Positions 41,464 to 51,638 of a DNA stretch of 64,000 nt are shown here, one piece after another. The stretch is taken from NCBI RefSeq assembly GCF_003025035.1, contig NZ_PYJN01000013.1, forward strand, positions 248,001 through 312,000, read 5' to 3'. The notes beneath the pieces were generated by a model. That model was given only the letters and a program-made list of their open reading frames with translations, had not been told where the DNA came from and did not search any database. The stretch's first letter is position 1. Every line of letters begins with the position of its first letter. Source of the stretch: Rhizobium sp. SEMIA4064 (lineage in GTDB: Bacteria > Pseudomonadota > Alphaproteobacteria > Rhizobiales > Rhizobiaceae). A program made the translations under genes and the position numbers.

Positions 41464-42231
41464 TTAGCAGGTGGTCTTGCCGCAACTGCGGACATTGGAG
41501 ATCTTCTGCTGAATGGCCTCGAGGCCGATCGCGCCGGAGATTGTCTCGTTGCCGATGACATAGGCCGGCGTGCCGGTGACGTTGAGATCGGAGGCGAGTT
41601 GGTACGTGGCCTTGACCGAATCATTGTTCGGGCTCTTGGCCATTTCGGCGCGGATTGCCGCTTCGGTGACGCCAAGCGAGGTCGCAACTTCCATGGCGCT
41701 GTCTTCCGAGGCGCGGCCGTCGCTGCCAAGCAGCGTATGATGGAATTCGGCATATTTTTCCGGCGCCAGCTTGCGGAAAGCGTCGGAGACCCTAGCCGCG
41801 GCAACCGAATCCGGTCCGAGGATCGGGAATTCCTTCAGCACGAAACGCACGTTTGAGTCTTGCTTCAGCAGCGCGTCCATGTCGGGGAGTGCATGGCGGC
41901 AATAGGTGCAATTATAATCGAAGAACTCGACGACGGTGACATCGCCCTTCGGATTGCCGATCGTGACGTCATCCTTGGAATTGAAGATGGCATCCTTGTT
42001 TTGGGCGACAGCCTGGGCGGACTGAGCGATGCGCTGCTCATCCTGCTTCTTCTCAAGTGCCGCCTGTGCGTCCAAGAGAACTTCCGGATGCGCGACGAGA
42101 TATTCCTTGATGAACTCTCCGAATTCCTTTTTCTGCTGGTCATCCAGCGCGGCGGCGGGCTGGACCATGGCGAGCGACGCGGCAATGGCGATCGCTGAAG
42201 CCGCCAGCAGGGTTTTGGAAAAAAGGGTCAT
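41464..42231 (-). CDS. DsbA/Com1-like thioredoxin-fold protein, periplasmic
   Basis: 255 aa from ATG 42231. Signal peptide ends near VQPAAA; a long charged linker helix (about 26-75) is followed by a DsbA-like domain with active site FFDYNCTYC and cis-Pro in VTGTPAYVIG. The last eight residues include a second Cys pair (SCGKTTC). It fits disulphide introduction or isomerisation of envelope proteins. The Cys tail is unusual for this family. Confidence 0.88.
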   Translation of the reverse strand: MTLFSKTLLAASAIAIAASLAMVQPAAALDDQQKKEFGEFIKEYLVAHPEVLLDAQAALEKKQDEQRIAQSAQAVAQNKDAIFNSKDDVTIGNPKGDVTVVEFFDYNCTYCRHALPDMDALLKQDSNVRFVLKEFPILGPDSVAAARVSDAFRKLAPEKYAEFHHTLLGSDGRASEDSAMEVATSLGVTEAAIRAEMAKSPNNDSVKATYQLASDLNVTGTPAYVIGNETISGAIGLEAIQQKISNVRSCGKTTC

Positions 42232-42436
42232 CGGGTCCTCGTTTAAGTAGGTGCTGAGACTCATCGTCCGGTTCGGGATATCACCGCGAGGTTAAAATCC
42301 ACAAATGTGTTTCGGCAATTTACGGTGCATGTGTATTTCCAGAAACAGGAATTTTCACGACAAAGCCGCAATCGCGGGATTGTGAACACGCTAATATTAC
42401 GGCAATTGTCTGGCTCCAATCCGATCCGAGAAAGAA

Positions 42437-43600
42437 TTGACCTTGTTTTCCTTATCCAAACGCAGTGATGTCGAACCCTTCCACGCCATGGATGTGCTGG
42501 CGGAGGCAACGCGTCGGCGTCAGGCGGGACATGCCGTCATCTCGATGGCGGTCGGTCAGCCGTCGCATCCCGCGCCGCAGGCAGCCCTTGAGGCAGCGCG
42601 CACGGCACTAGGTCACGGTCGCATCGGTTACACGGAGGCACTTGGCACGCTGGCGCTGAAGCAAGCGCTTGCCGGTCATTACCTTGCTCGTCATGGGCTG
42701 ACCATCGATCCCATGCGGATCGCGATCACCACCGGTTCGTCCGCCGGCTTCAATCTTGCCTTTCTGACGCTATTCGACCCCGGCGACAGCGTCGCCATCG
42801 CAAGGCCCGGCTATCCTGCCTATCGCAATATTCTTGCCGCTCTCGGGCTTGATGTCGTCGAAGTGCCTGTGACCGCCGAGACGCAATTCACGCTGACGCC
42901 CGAAAGCCTGGAGGCGGCGCAAGCAGCGAGCGGCAAGCGGCTGAAGGGCGTGTTGCTTGCAAGCCCTGCCAACCCGACCGGCACGGTGACCGGTAGGGCG
43001 GCGCTGAAGGCGCTCGCCGACTATTGCGCCGACCGTTCGATCGCCTTCATCTCCGACGAGATCTATCACGGACTGACTTTCGTCGGCGAGGAGACGAGCG
43101 CGCTGGAGCTAACCGACGAGGCGATCGTCATCAATTCCTTCTCGAAATATTATTGCATGACTGGCTGGCGCATCGGCTGGATGGTGCTGCCGGGGCGCCT
43201 GGTGCGTCCGATCGAGCGCGTCGCCCAGAGCCTTTATATTTCAGCGCCGGAACTCTCGCAGATCGCCGCCACCGCAGCGCTTGGGGCAGGGGCAGAACTG
43301 GACGTCTACCGCGAAAGCTATCGCCGCAACCGCGATTTCCTGATGCGCCGTCTGCCCGAAATCGGCTTCTCCATCGCTTCGCCGATGGACGGCGCTTTCT
43401 ACGCCTATGTCGATGTCAGCCGTTTTACCAACGACAGCATGGCTTTCGCCCGTAAGATGCTGGCCGAAATCAACGTTGCCGCCACACCGGGCCTCGATTT
43501 CGATCCGATCGAGGGGCACCGCGTGATGCGTATCTCCTATGCCGGCTCGAACGCAGAGATCGAGGAAGCAGTGGAGCGCATGGCGGCGTGGTTGAAATAG
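42437..43600 (+). CDS. PLP-dependent aspartate/tyrosine-type aminotransferase
   Basis: 387 aa class I/II aminotransferase. VGQPSHPAP, the SPANPTGTV loop, the ISDEIYHGL Asp and the NSFSKYYCMTGWRIGW lysine motif are intact. The start is read as TTG 42437 with weak upstream GAGAAAG; an ATG further in (MDVLAEA) would remove a conserved segment. Substrate not determinable; this clade in rhizobia is annotated as generic aminotransferase. It is followed by the palindromic repeat, then rne in the opposite orientation. Confidence 0.85.
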   Translation: MTLFSLSKRSDVEPFHAMDVLAEATRRRQAGHAVISMAVGQPSHPAPQAALEAARTALGHGRIGYTEALGTLALKQALAGHYLARHGLTIDPMRIAITTGSSAGFNLAFLTLFDPGDSVAIARPGYPAYRNILAALGLDVVEVPVTAETQFTLTPESLEAAQAASGKRLKGVLLASPANPTGTVTGRAALKALADYCADRSIAFISDEIYHGLTFVGEETSALELTDEAIVINSFSKYYCMTGWRIGWMVLPGRLVRPIERVAQSLYISAPELSQIAATAALGAGAELDVYRESYRRNRDFLMRRLPEIGFSIASPMDGAFYAYVDVSRFTNDSMAFARKMLAEINVAATPGLDFDPIEGHRVMRISYAGSNAEIEEAVERMAAWLK

Positions 43601-43687
43601 ACTCTTAGATCAGAGGTTTGCGGCGGGTTTTGAAAGTATTTTGGAGAGTTGTGGACAAGGTTCGAGGGCGACCGAACCGGGCCGCCC

Positions 43688-43842
43688 CGTCCTTCGAGGG
43701 TCGCTTCGCTCCCGCCTCAGGATGAGGCGGAGCCGGCTTCACGACTTGCTGTAAAGCACCGTAAAGCAAAGGATAACTCGCGGTCGGATGCGAAGGGTTA
43801 GCCCTCATCCTGAGGCGGGAGCAAAGCGACCCTCGAAGGACG
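43688..43842. repeat. 155-bp palindromic repeat element, copy 2
   Basis: A 40-base arm (43688-43727) and its complement (43803-43842) match at 39 of 40 bases, around a 75-base loop. The arm contains CGTCCTTCGAGGGTCGCTTC then CTCCCGCCTCAGGATGAGG. It resembles the element at 30536-30703 in arm layout. It lies in the gap between the aminotransferase and rne terminator and may act as a two-way transcription stop. Confidence 0.9.
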
Positions 43843-43935
43843 AGGGCGGGTGTGAGCACCGAAACTCGCGAGAAGGATAAACGACGGAAGAGAAATACCG
43901 GTCGTCGACCATACCAGCCTGCGGTCTTCCCAAAC

Positions 43936-43966
43936 AAAAATCCGGCCGCGTTACCACGGCCGGATT
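43936..43966 (-). terminator. rho-independent terminator of rne
   Basis: On the minus strand AATCCGGCCG pairs exactly with CGGCCGGATT around an eight-base loop, followed by TTTTTG. It lies 28 bases after the rne stop and is strong. The plus strand also has TTTT after the stem. Confidence 0.85.
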
Positions 43967-43993
43967 TTGTTATTTCGTTCCGAACAGCAGCGT

Positions 43994-46879
43994 TCAGAAG
44001 AAGCCGCGGCGCTGCCACCAACCGGCCTTCTTCGGCTTGGTCGGCTCGCCATCACCATCGCCGCCCTCGCTGGTGCGGGTGGACTTGACCACCGGCTCGG
44101 AGGAGGAGACGTTCGACTCGCGGTTGGCGCGAGCCGGCTTGGCTGCTGCCTCGACCGCTTCGGGTTCGGCAGCCGCTACCGGTTCGGCGGCCTTGTCGAG
44201 ATCGCCGACGACTTCGGCAACTGTTTCGGCTTCGGCTACGGGCGCCTCTTCGGCGATCGGCGCTTCGACAGGCGATGCTTCAGCCTTCGGTTTGCGGCGG
44301 CTACGGCTCTTGGCGGGCTTCACGTCTTCGGCGACGACGGCTGCGGTTTCGACAGCCGCCATAGCCGGCTGGCTTTCGACGGCCGCTTCACCTTCGGCGA
44401 CTGCGATGTCAGCGACGGTCACTGCGACATCGTTTTCGCCGTCATCCTCATCGTCAGCGCCTTCGTCGGAACCGGCTTCACTGCCGGCTGCCAATTCATT
44501 GCCTTCGCCGTCGCGATTGCGACGCCCGCCACGCTTGCCGCGGCGACGGCGCTTGCGCTTCTGCTGGCCATCATCGCTGGACGCGGCCGCAGCTTCACTG
44601 CTGCCGCTTGCCTCATCCTCTTCGCCCTCATCCGCCTCTTCGTCACCATCTTCGCTGGACGCATCGCCTGACTCGGAAGCAGCCTGGGCGTCACCGCCAC
44701 GGCCACGACGGCGACGGCGACGCTTGCGCTTGCGGCCACCTTCATTGTTCTCGGAGCGGGCGGTGGGCTGCTGTTCGACAGCAGCGGCCTTTTCCTCGAG
44801 CTCTTCATCTTCGTCCTCATCGGCCTCGATGACGATATCATCGTCCTCGTCTTCCGGAATGGCGGCGAAGTTGAACAGGGATTCGATCTTGACCGGATTT
44901 TCCACCGGCTCGCCGCGGTCGATCGCGAAATGCTGCGTACCGACGGCGTTGTCCGCACCGATGACGATGGCGACGCCGAAACGGTTTTCGTAGTCGACGA
45001 TCGTCTGGCGCTTGTGGTTGAGCAGGTAAAGCGCAATGTCCGGCGTCGTCCGCACGGTGATGTCGTGCGTCGTGTTCTTCAGCAGATATTCCTCGATGCC
45101 GCGCAGAACATGCAGCGCAACGGAAGACTGCGAGCGCACATGGCCGGTGCCGCCGCAATGCGAGCAGATCTGCGTCGTGCTTTCGAGAACCGAGGCGCGG
45201 ATGCGCTGGCGCGACATCTCCAGCAGGCCGAAATGCGAGATGCGGCCAACCTGGATGCGAGCCCGGTCGTTCTTCAGGCATTCCTTCAGCTTCTTCTCGA
45301 CAGCGCGGTTGTTGCGCTTTTCTTCCATGTCGATGAAGTCGATGACGATCAGGCCGGCAAGGTCGCGCAGGCGAAGCTGGCGGGCGATTTCTTCCGCCGC
45401 TTCCAGATTGGTCTGCAGCGCGGTGTCTTCGATCGAATGCTCGCGCGTCGAGCGGCCGGAGTTGACATCGATCGAAACCAGAGCTTCCGTCTGGTTCATG
45501 ATCAGGTAGCCGCCGGAACGCAGCGTCACCTGCGGCTGCAGCATGCGGTCAAGCTGCGCTTCGATGCCGGAGCGCGAGAAGATCGGATGGATGTCGCGAT
45601 AGGGCTGAACCACCTTGGCATGACTCGGCATCAGCATCTTCATGAAGTCTTTCGCTTCACGATAGCCTTCTTCGCCGGCAACGATGATCTCGCCGATATC
45701 CTTATTGTAGAGGTCGCGGATCGAGCGCTTGATCAGGCTGCCTTCTTCGTAGACGAGGCAAGGCGCGGTCGAAGCGAGCGTCAGCGTGCGGACGTTTTCC
45801 CACAGGCGCATCAGATATTCGAAGTCGCGCTTGACTTCGACCTTGGTGCGGTTGGCGCCGGCGGTGCGAAGGATGACGCCCATGCCCTGCGGCACTTCGA
45901 GCATCTTGGCGATTTCCTTCAGGCGCTTGCGGTCCTGCGGATTGGTGATCTTGCGGGAAATGCCGCCGCCGCGCGCCGTGTTCGGCATCAGAACCGAGTA
46001 GCGGCCTGCGAGCGAAAGATAGGTGGTCAGCGCTGCGCCCTTGTTGCCGCGCTCTTCCTTGGCGACCTGCACCAGCAGAATCTGCCGACGCTTGATGACT
46101 TCCTGGATGCGATATTGCTTGCGCGGCTTACGCTGCGTGCGGTCCGGAACCTCTTCCATCGCGTCTTCGGCGCCGACGGATTCGATCACTTCTTCTTCCT
46201 GGTCGTGATCATCGTCGTCGTCATCGTCATGACGGCGCTTGGAAACATCGACATCCTCGGAGATCGAATCGCTTTCGACCATCGCGGCCATTTCGCCGGA
46301 CGGTCCTTCTTCATCTTCGCTGGGCGCATCGACCGTTGCGATCGCTTCGGGCGCAGATGCCTCGTCGGCCGGCGCTTCCGCGACAACCTTCTTGCGGCTG
46401 CGGCGCGGCTTGGCCTTCTTTGCCGGAGCTTCTTCGGCAGCGGGAGCGGCTACCTCGGAGGCAGCAGCTTCTTCCGCTACAGCGGGTTCTGCTTCAGCCT
46501 CGTCCTTGTGGACGATGCCGATGTCGGGCTGTTCCTGCTGGGAAAGATCGAGCGCCGTTTCGACATGTTCGACATCATCGTCGCGGCGATGCTCTTCGGC
46601 TTCCGCCTTCAAGAGCGCCTGCCGGTCGGCGAGCGGGATCTGGTAGTAGTCGGGATGGATTTCGGCAAAGGCCAGGAAGCCGTGGCGGTTGCCGCCGTAA
46701 TCCACAAAAGCCGCCTGCAGCGAGGGCTCAACCCTCGTCACCTTGGCGAGATAGATGTTGCCGCGGATTTGCTTCTTGTGCTGCGACTCGAAGTCAAATT
46801 CTTCTATGCGGTTCCCACGAACCACAACGACACGCGTCTCTTCCTCGTGAGACGCATCGATAAGCATTTTGTCTGCCAT
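43994..46879 (-). CDS. rne: ribonuclease E
   Basis: 961 aa endoribonuclease and degradosome scaffold. The S1 domain is split: the first half ends near HPDYYQIP (residue ~80) and the second resumes at RRQILLVQVAKEERGNKGAALT, with ~170 acidic, Ala/Glu-rich residues between. Catalytic LIVIDFIDMEEKRNN and the zinc-link ICSHCGGTGHV follow. The C-terminus is disordered and ends GWWQRRGFF. From Caulobacter work the S1 insert recruits RhlB and a terminal GWW motif binds PNPase; transfer to this organism is inference. ATG 46879. Confidence 0.97.
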   Translation of the reverse strand: MADKMLIDASHEEETRVVVVRGNRIEEFDFESQHKKQIRGNIYLAKVTRVEPSLQAAFVDYGGNRHGFLAFAEIHPDYYQIPLADRQALLKAEAEEHRRDDDVEHVETALDLSQQEQPDIGIVHKDEAEAEPAVAEEAAASEVAAPAAEEAPAKKAKPRRSRKKVVAEAPADEASAPEAIATVDAPSEDEEGPSGEMAAMVESDSISEDVDVSKRRHDDDDDDDHDQEEEVIESVGAEDAMEEVPDRTQRKPRKQYRIQEVIKRRQILLVQVAKEERGNKGAALTTYLSLAGRYSVLMPNTARGGGISRKITNPQDRKRLKEIAKMLEVPQGMGVILRTAGANRTKVEVKRDFEYLMRLWENVRTLTLASTAPCLVYEEGSLIKRSIRDLYNKDIGEIIVAGEEGYREAKDFMKMLMPSHAKVVQPYRDIHPIFSRSGIEAQLDRMLQPQVTLRSGGYLIMNQTEALVSIDVNSGRSTREHSIEDTALQTNLEAAEEIARQLRLRDLAGLIVIDFIDMEEKRNNRAVEKKLKECLKNDRARIQVGRISHFGLLEMSRQRIRASVLESTTQICSHCGGTGHVRSQSSVALHVLRGIEEYLLKNTTHDITVRTTPDIALYLLNHKRQTIVDYENRFGVAIVIGADNAVGTQHFAIDRGEPVENPVKIESLFNFAAIPEDEDDDIVIEADEDEDEELEEKAAAVEQQPTARSENNEGGRKRKRRRRRRGRGGDAQAASESGDASSEDGDEEADEGEEDEASGSSEAAAASSDDGQQKRKRRRRGKRGGRRNRDGEGNELAAGSEAGSDEGADDEDDGENDVAVTVADIAVAEGEAAVESQPAMAAVETAAVVAEDVKPAKSRSRRKPKAEASPVEAPIAEEAPVAEAETVAEVVGDLDKAAEPVAAAEPEAVEAAAKPARANRESNVSSSEPVVKSTRTSEGGDGDGEPTKPKKAGWWQRRGFF

Positions 46880-47517
46880 GTAAGCTGTGCTCCTCGGCGC
46901 CGGCATGCGGAAAGGCGCCGACCTGTCGCTAGAACAGGCTGGTTGCACTCCGCCATTGCTGCACCGGATAATGAAAGTCGCGATTGGTTGTTTTGCGATG
47001 ACAGTGACAGCAGCCAGACAGCAGCCGGGACGTTAGTTCCCCGGGGTCTGTTCACTTCCTGAAAAAGCTGCTGCGGTACCATCCGTAACCAAGCGAGATC
47101 GACAATGCCTTAGACCCAACGAACGGGTCCGATGAATGTGCTCTCTAAAGAGCGTTTGGTGGCTCTCCACCGATGAATTTCCCGCGCAAAACCGGAAATT
47201 CAGATATCCAGTATAGGGAGCAGAAGTACTGGAGACGGCGGATGACGGCCGCTTATGGCGCCTAGTACTCGAGGCGGCTGCCTTTGCGGCGACTCTATCC
47301 CGTCAACACTTCTACCCTAATATGCGTTGTATGTTTTATCTGTCACAATAGCAAGGGGAAAGCCAAGTGTGCCATAATATTGATGGATTCGTCGTATGAT
47401 GAAGGTGCGGGGACGGCGTTTCCGATTCTTCTCCCGGCACGCCATCACATCAGCACTATCGCGTCATTCGTGGTTTTCCCGTTATTTTTGGACTTCAAAA
47501 ACAACGTTCAAACCAAT
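46880..47517. other. long divergent leader between rne and amiC
   Basis: About 640 bases between two divergent starts. RNase E often controls its own mRNA through a long 5' leader, which would fit this gap on the minus strand. The amiC frame is open back to 47284, but that part is not protein-like. I saw no named RNA family here and no decisive promoter. Confidence 0.5.
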
Positions 47518-48786
47518 ATGGGGCGCGATGGACAGTTGTTAAAGGGATTGCGGCATGCGACGGAGAATGGCGTGAGGGCTTTGCGAATTGCAGCGGTGGC
47601 CCTCGCAGTGATGGCGCTTCCGATTCTTTCGCCGCTTGCTGCGACTTTGGCCGCAGCCGACCCGTTGCTCGCCTATGGCGCACGCATCGCCGGCGACGAT
47701 GCCCGCACCCGCATCGTCATCGATATGGATCGTGAGCCGACGTTCTCGGTTCACTATCTCGATAACCCCGTACGTATCATCGTCGATCTTCCGGCAACCG
47801 CTTTCGGCTTCCCGGCTGCCGATCTGAAGCCGATCGGCCTCTTCAAGGATATCCGCTACGGCACCATGGAAGAGGATAGCGCCCGCATCGTGCTGACGGC
47901 GACCAAGCCGGTGAAGCTGGTCATGGCCAAGGTGCAGCCCGACGAGAACGGCAAGGGGCATCGCCTCGTCCTCGATGCCGAGATGCTGCCTGCCGGGCAA
48001 TTCGCCGATCTTATCAAGCAGCAAAGCTGGACCAACGATGACACCGCAAAGGATGTCGGTCCGGTGGCGCCGATCGAAAAACCTGATCCAAGCACCTTCC
48101 TGGTGGCTGTCGACGCGGGTCACGGCGGTATCGACGCCGGCGCGACCGCCAGCGATGGCGTCACGCAGGAAAAGGATATCACGCTCGCCTTCGCCAAGCT
48201 TCTGGCTGACAAGCTGAACGCCCAGCCGGGCATCAAAGCCTTTCTGACGCGCGACAATGATGAATATCTGTCGCTGTCGCAGCGGGTGACCATCGCCCGG
48301 CAGAATCATGCGTCATTATTCATCTCGCTGCATGCTGACACGCTGAAGCAGAAGGATATCCGAGGCGCCACGGTCTATACGATCTCGGACAAGGCCTCCG
48401 ACAAGCTTGCCAGTGAAGTCGCCGACCGAGAAAACAATTCCGACCAGCTCGCCGGCGCCGAGACGCAGGTGCAGCCCGCCGCCGTCGCCGATATTCTGAT
48501 GGACCTGACACGGCGCGAGACGCAGGCGTTTTCCATCTCGCTGGCGCAGGATGTGCTGAGCTCGTTCAACGGCCAGATCTCCATGATCAACAATCCGCAT
48601 CGCCATGCCGGCTTCCGCGTGCTGCAGGCGCCGGATGTTCCCTCTATTCTCCTCGAGCTCGGCTTCCTCTCGAACAAGGATGATGAGAAGCTTCTGCTCG
48701 ATCTCGATTGGCGGCAGAAATTGGCGGATCGGCTGACCGACGCCGTCAAGCAATACCGCGTTTCAACCATTGCGAATGGCGGCTGA
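47518..48786 (+). CDS. amiC: N-acetylmuramoyl-L-alanine amidase with AMIN domain
   Basis: 422 aa from ATG 47518. Signal peptide with ALRIAAVALAVMALPI, then an AMIN domain (about 45-145) that targets the enzyme to the envelope or septum, a linker and an Amidase_3 catalytic domain with VAVDAGHGGIDAGA, SLFISLHADT and SILLELGFLSN (Zn and catalytic residues). It cleaves the amide between MurNAc and the stem peptide for daughter-cell separation. mrcA follows after 260 bases in the same direction. Confidence 0.9.
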   Translation: MGRDGQLLKGLRHATENGVRALRIAAVALAVMALPILSPLAATLAAADPLLAYGARIAGDDARTRIVIDMDREPTFSVHYLDNPVRIIVDLPATAFGFPAADLKPIGLFKDIRYGTMEEDSARIVLTATKPVKLVMAKVQPDENGKGHRLVLDAEMLPAGQFADLIKQQSWTNDDTAKDVGPVAPIEKPDPSTFLVAVDAGHGGIDAGATASDGVTQEKDITLAFAKLLADKLNAQPGIKAFLTRDNDEYLSLSQRVTIARQNHASLFISLHADTLKQKDIRGATVYTISDKASDKLASEVADRENNSDQLAGAETQVQPAAVADILMDLTRRETQAFSISLAQDVLSSFNGQISMINNPHRHAGFRVLQAPDVPSILLELGFLSNKDDEKLLLDLDWRQKLADRLTDAVKQYRVSTIANGG

Positions 48787-49046
48787 AACCATGGATGGCG
48801 GGCGCCGTTCGTGTCTTCCATGTAACAGACGCTGCTAATGGGCGGGGATGAAGTGAGGAATACAGGCGGTGGGCCCTATTTTGCTCACATTCCCGTCTTT
48901 ACACCAAAGTATAGTTTACCGCGGTCGGCATGCACGGCTTTGTGCTGTTGCCGTCTTGCATTAACGCCGTGAGCGTGCAAAACGCCCGTGAATGTGCGAT
49001 GGTCTCGCACATGCGCCGCAGGAAAAAGAAGCACCGGTAGCATCAT

Positions 49047-51512
49047 ATGGTCAGACTGATTGGATATTTCTTTGGGCTGGGCTGCATCCTGTTCCTGGGT
49101 GCGGCGGCTGCGGCAGCTATTTATCTGAGCGTCGTTTCCAAGGATCTGCCGGACTACGAGGTCCTTGCCAAATATGCGCCGCCGGTGACGACCCGCATTC
49201 ATGCGGGCAACGGTGCACTGATGAAGGAATATTCGCGGGAGAACCGGCTGTTCCTGCCGATCCAGGCTATTCCCGATCGCGTCAAGGCCGCTTTCCTCTC
49301 GGCTGAAGACAAGAATTTCTACAATCATCCGGGCGTCGATGTCGGCGGCCTGATGCGCGCCGTCGCCGTCAACCTTCAGAATATCGGTTCCGGCCGCCGT
49401 TTTGTCGGCGCATCGACCATCACCCAGCAGGTCGCCAAGAATTTCCTGCTTTCGGCTGACCAGACGTTCGATCGCAAGATCAAGGAAGCGATCCTCTCCT
49501 TCCGCATCGAACAGGCCTATAGCAAGGACAAGATCCTCGAGCTCTATCTGAACGAGATCTATTTCGGCCTGAATTCCTATGGCATCGCCGGAGCGGCGCT
49601 CACCTATTTCGACAAGTCGGTCAACGAACTGACCATTGCCGAATCGGCCTATCTCGCTTCACTGCCCAAGGGCCCGTCCAATTACAATCCGTTCCGTCAC
49701 CCCGAAGCTGCGATGACCCGCCGCAACTGGGTCATCGACCGTATGGTCGAGAATGGCTATGTCAGCCAGAGCGACGGCGAAGAGGCCAAGAAGCAGCCGC
49801 TCGGCGTCGCGCCGCCGAAGAGCGGTCCGTCGCTCTTCGCCTCTGACTATTTTTCCGAAGAAGTCCGCCGCCAGTTGATCGACCAATATGGCGAGAAGAC
49901 TCTCCTCGAAGGCGGACTTTCGGTCCGCACCTCACTGGATCCGCAGTTGCAGATAGAAGCGCGCAAGGCGCTGCAGGATGGTCTCGTCGACTACGACGAA
50001 CGCCGCGGCTTCCATGGCCCGATCAAGCAGATCACGACATCGCAGGACTGGGGTTCTGAACTCGCCAAGGTTCCCACCTTGAGTGACGTGCCGGAATGGC
50101 AGTTGGCCGTCGTGCTCTCGGTATCCGACCAGACGGTCGATATCGGCCTGCAGCCGAGTGTCGACGCCGCCGGCAAGGTCGCGAATGATCGCAAGCGCGG
50201 TACGATCGCTGCCGCCGACATGCGTTGGGCTTACCGCTCGGCCAGCGGCAGCAAGACGGCGAAATCGCCGAGTGGCGTGCTGAGCCCCGGTGACGTGATT
50301 TTCGTTCAGAAGACCGGCGATGCCGATTCGAGCGCCTATCGGCTGCGCCAGCCTCCGAAGGTGCAGGGCGGCCTCGTTGTGATGGATCCGCATACTGGCC
50401 GTGTGCTGGCCATGGTCGGCGGCTTCTCCTATGCGCAATCGGAATTCAACCGCGCCACTCAGGCTAAACGCCAGCCCGGCTCTTCCTTCAAGCCCTTCGT
50501 CTACGCCGCGGCCATGGATAATGGCTATACGCCGGCTTCGGTCATTCTCGACGATCCCCTCGAGATCACGCTCAGCAACGGGCAGGTTTGGAAGCCGGAA
50601 AACTACGAAGGCGAGGGCGGTGGCGCCCATACGCTGCGCTTTGCCATCGAACATTCGCGTAACCTGATGACGGTGCGTCTCGCCGCCGATATGGGCATGC
50701 CGCTGGTCGCTGAATATGCCGACCGTTTCGGCATCTATGACCGTATGAACCCGGTTCTTGCCATGGCGCTCGGCGCCGGCGAGACGACGGTGCTGCGCAT
50801 GGTTTCCGCCTATTCGGTCATCGCCAATGGCGGCAAGCAGATCAAGCCGACGTTGATCGACCGCATTCAGGACCGTTACGGAGCGACCATCTTCAAGCAT
50901 GAGGAACGCGTCTGCGATTCCTGCAATGTGAGCGATTGGCAGAACCAAGATGAGCCTGTCATCGCTGACAATCGCGAACAGGTGCTCGATCCGATGACTG
51001 CCTATCAGGTCACGTCGATGATGCAGGGCGTCGTCATCCGCGGTACGGCCGCCGGCAAGATAAAGCTGAATACCGATGTCGCCGGCAAGACCGGCACGAC
51101 CAATGACGAGAAGGATGCCTGGTTCGTCGGCTTTACGCCGAGCCTCGTCGCCGGTCTTTATGTCGGTTACGACACGCCGAGCACACTCGGCCGCGGCGCG
51201 ACCGGCGGCTCGATCGCCGCTCCGGTCTTCAACGAGTTCATGCAGGCCGCTACCAAGGATGAGCAGCCGGAGAAATTCCAGGTTCCGGCTGGCATGAATA
51301 TGATGGCCGTCAACCGTGCAACCGGCATGGCCGCGCAGCCCGGCGATCCCGATGCCATCATGGAAGCCTTCAAGCCCGGTACCGGCCCGGCGACCACCTA
51401 TACGGTCATTGGCGGCGGCGATGCGTCGGCGCAGGTCGCGCCGGAGGAAATTCTGAAGACCTCGCCGCAGGCCAACCAGGCGGTCACATCAGGCGCGGGC
51501 GGTCTCTTCTGA
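49047..51512 (+). CDS. mrcA: penicillin-binding protein 1A (bifunctional)
   Basis: 821 aa class A PBP. An N-terminal membrane anchor, the transglycosylase domain with AAFLSAEDKNFYNHPGVD (catalytic Glu) and ASTITQQVAKNFLL, an OB-like linker, and the transpeptidase domain with SSFK, SRN and KTGTT. In rhizobia PBP1A drives polar wall growth with L,D-transpeptidases. ATG 49047. An 8-bp hairpin (ATGCCGCG/CGCGGCAT, 51537-51564) lies after the stop, not followed by a T run. Confidence 0.97.
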   Translation: MVRLIGYFFGLGCILFLGAAAAAAIYLSVVSKDLPDYEVLAKYAPPVTTRIHAGNGALMKEYSRENRLFLPIQAIPDRVKAAFLSAEDKNFYNHPGVDVGGLMRAVAVNLQNIGSGRRFVGASTITQQVAKNFLLSADQTFDRKIKEAILSFRIEQAYSKDKILELYLNEIYFGLNSYGIAGAALTYFDKSVNELTIAESAYLASLPKGPSNYNPFRHPEAAMTRRNWVIDRMVENGYVSQSDGEEAKKQPLGVAPPKSGPSLFASDYFSEEVRRQLIDQYGEKTLLEGGLSVRTSLDPQLQIEARKALQDGLVDYDERRGFHGPIKQITTSQDWGSELAKVPTLSDVPEWQLAVVLSVSDQTVDIGLQPSVDAAGKVANDRKRGTIAAADMRWAYRSASGSKTAKSPSGVLSPGDVIFVQKTGDADSSAYRLRQPPKVQGGLVVMDPHTGRVLAMVGGFSYAQSEFNRATQAKRQPGSSFKPFVYAAAMDNGYTPASVILDDPLEITLSNGQVWKPENYEGEGGGAHTLRFAIEHSRNLMTVRLAADMGMPLVAEYADRFGIYDRMNPVLAMALGAGETTVLRMVSAYSVIANGGKQIKPTLIDRIQDRYGATIFKHEERVCDSCNVSDWQNQDEPVIADNREQVLDPMTAYQVTSMMQGVVIRGTAAGKIKLNTDVAGKTGTTNDEKDAWFVGFTPSLVAGLYVGYDTPSTLGRGATGGSIAAPVFNEFMQAATKDEQPEKFQVPAGMNMMAVNRATGMAAQPGDPDAIMEAFKPGTGPATTYTVIGGGDASAQVAPEEILKTSPQANQAVTSGAGGLF

Positions 51513-51638
51513 TCTGAGCGGATTTGTCCAATGATCATGCCGCGGGGCTTTACAGTCGCGGCATGTATATCTATGTCACCAGCACTCTTTGAATGGAACC
51601 GCAGTTCACATCGAACGGCCGAATAAAGAAGCAGGAAT

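Noticed and set aside
44930..47062. 710-codon plus-strand frame opposite rne
   Set aside because: It is antisense to the RNase E catalytic core, which has all its motifs; the frame itself has no recognisable domain.
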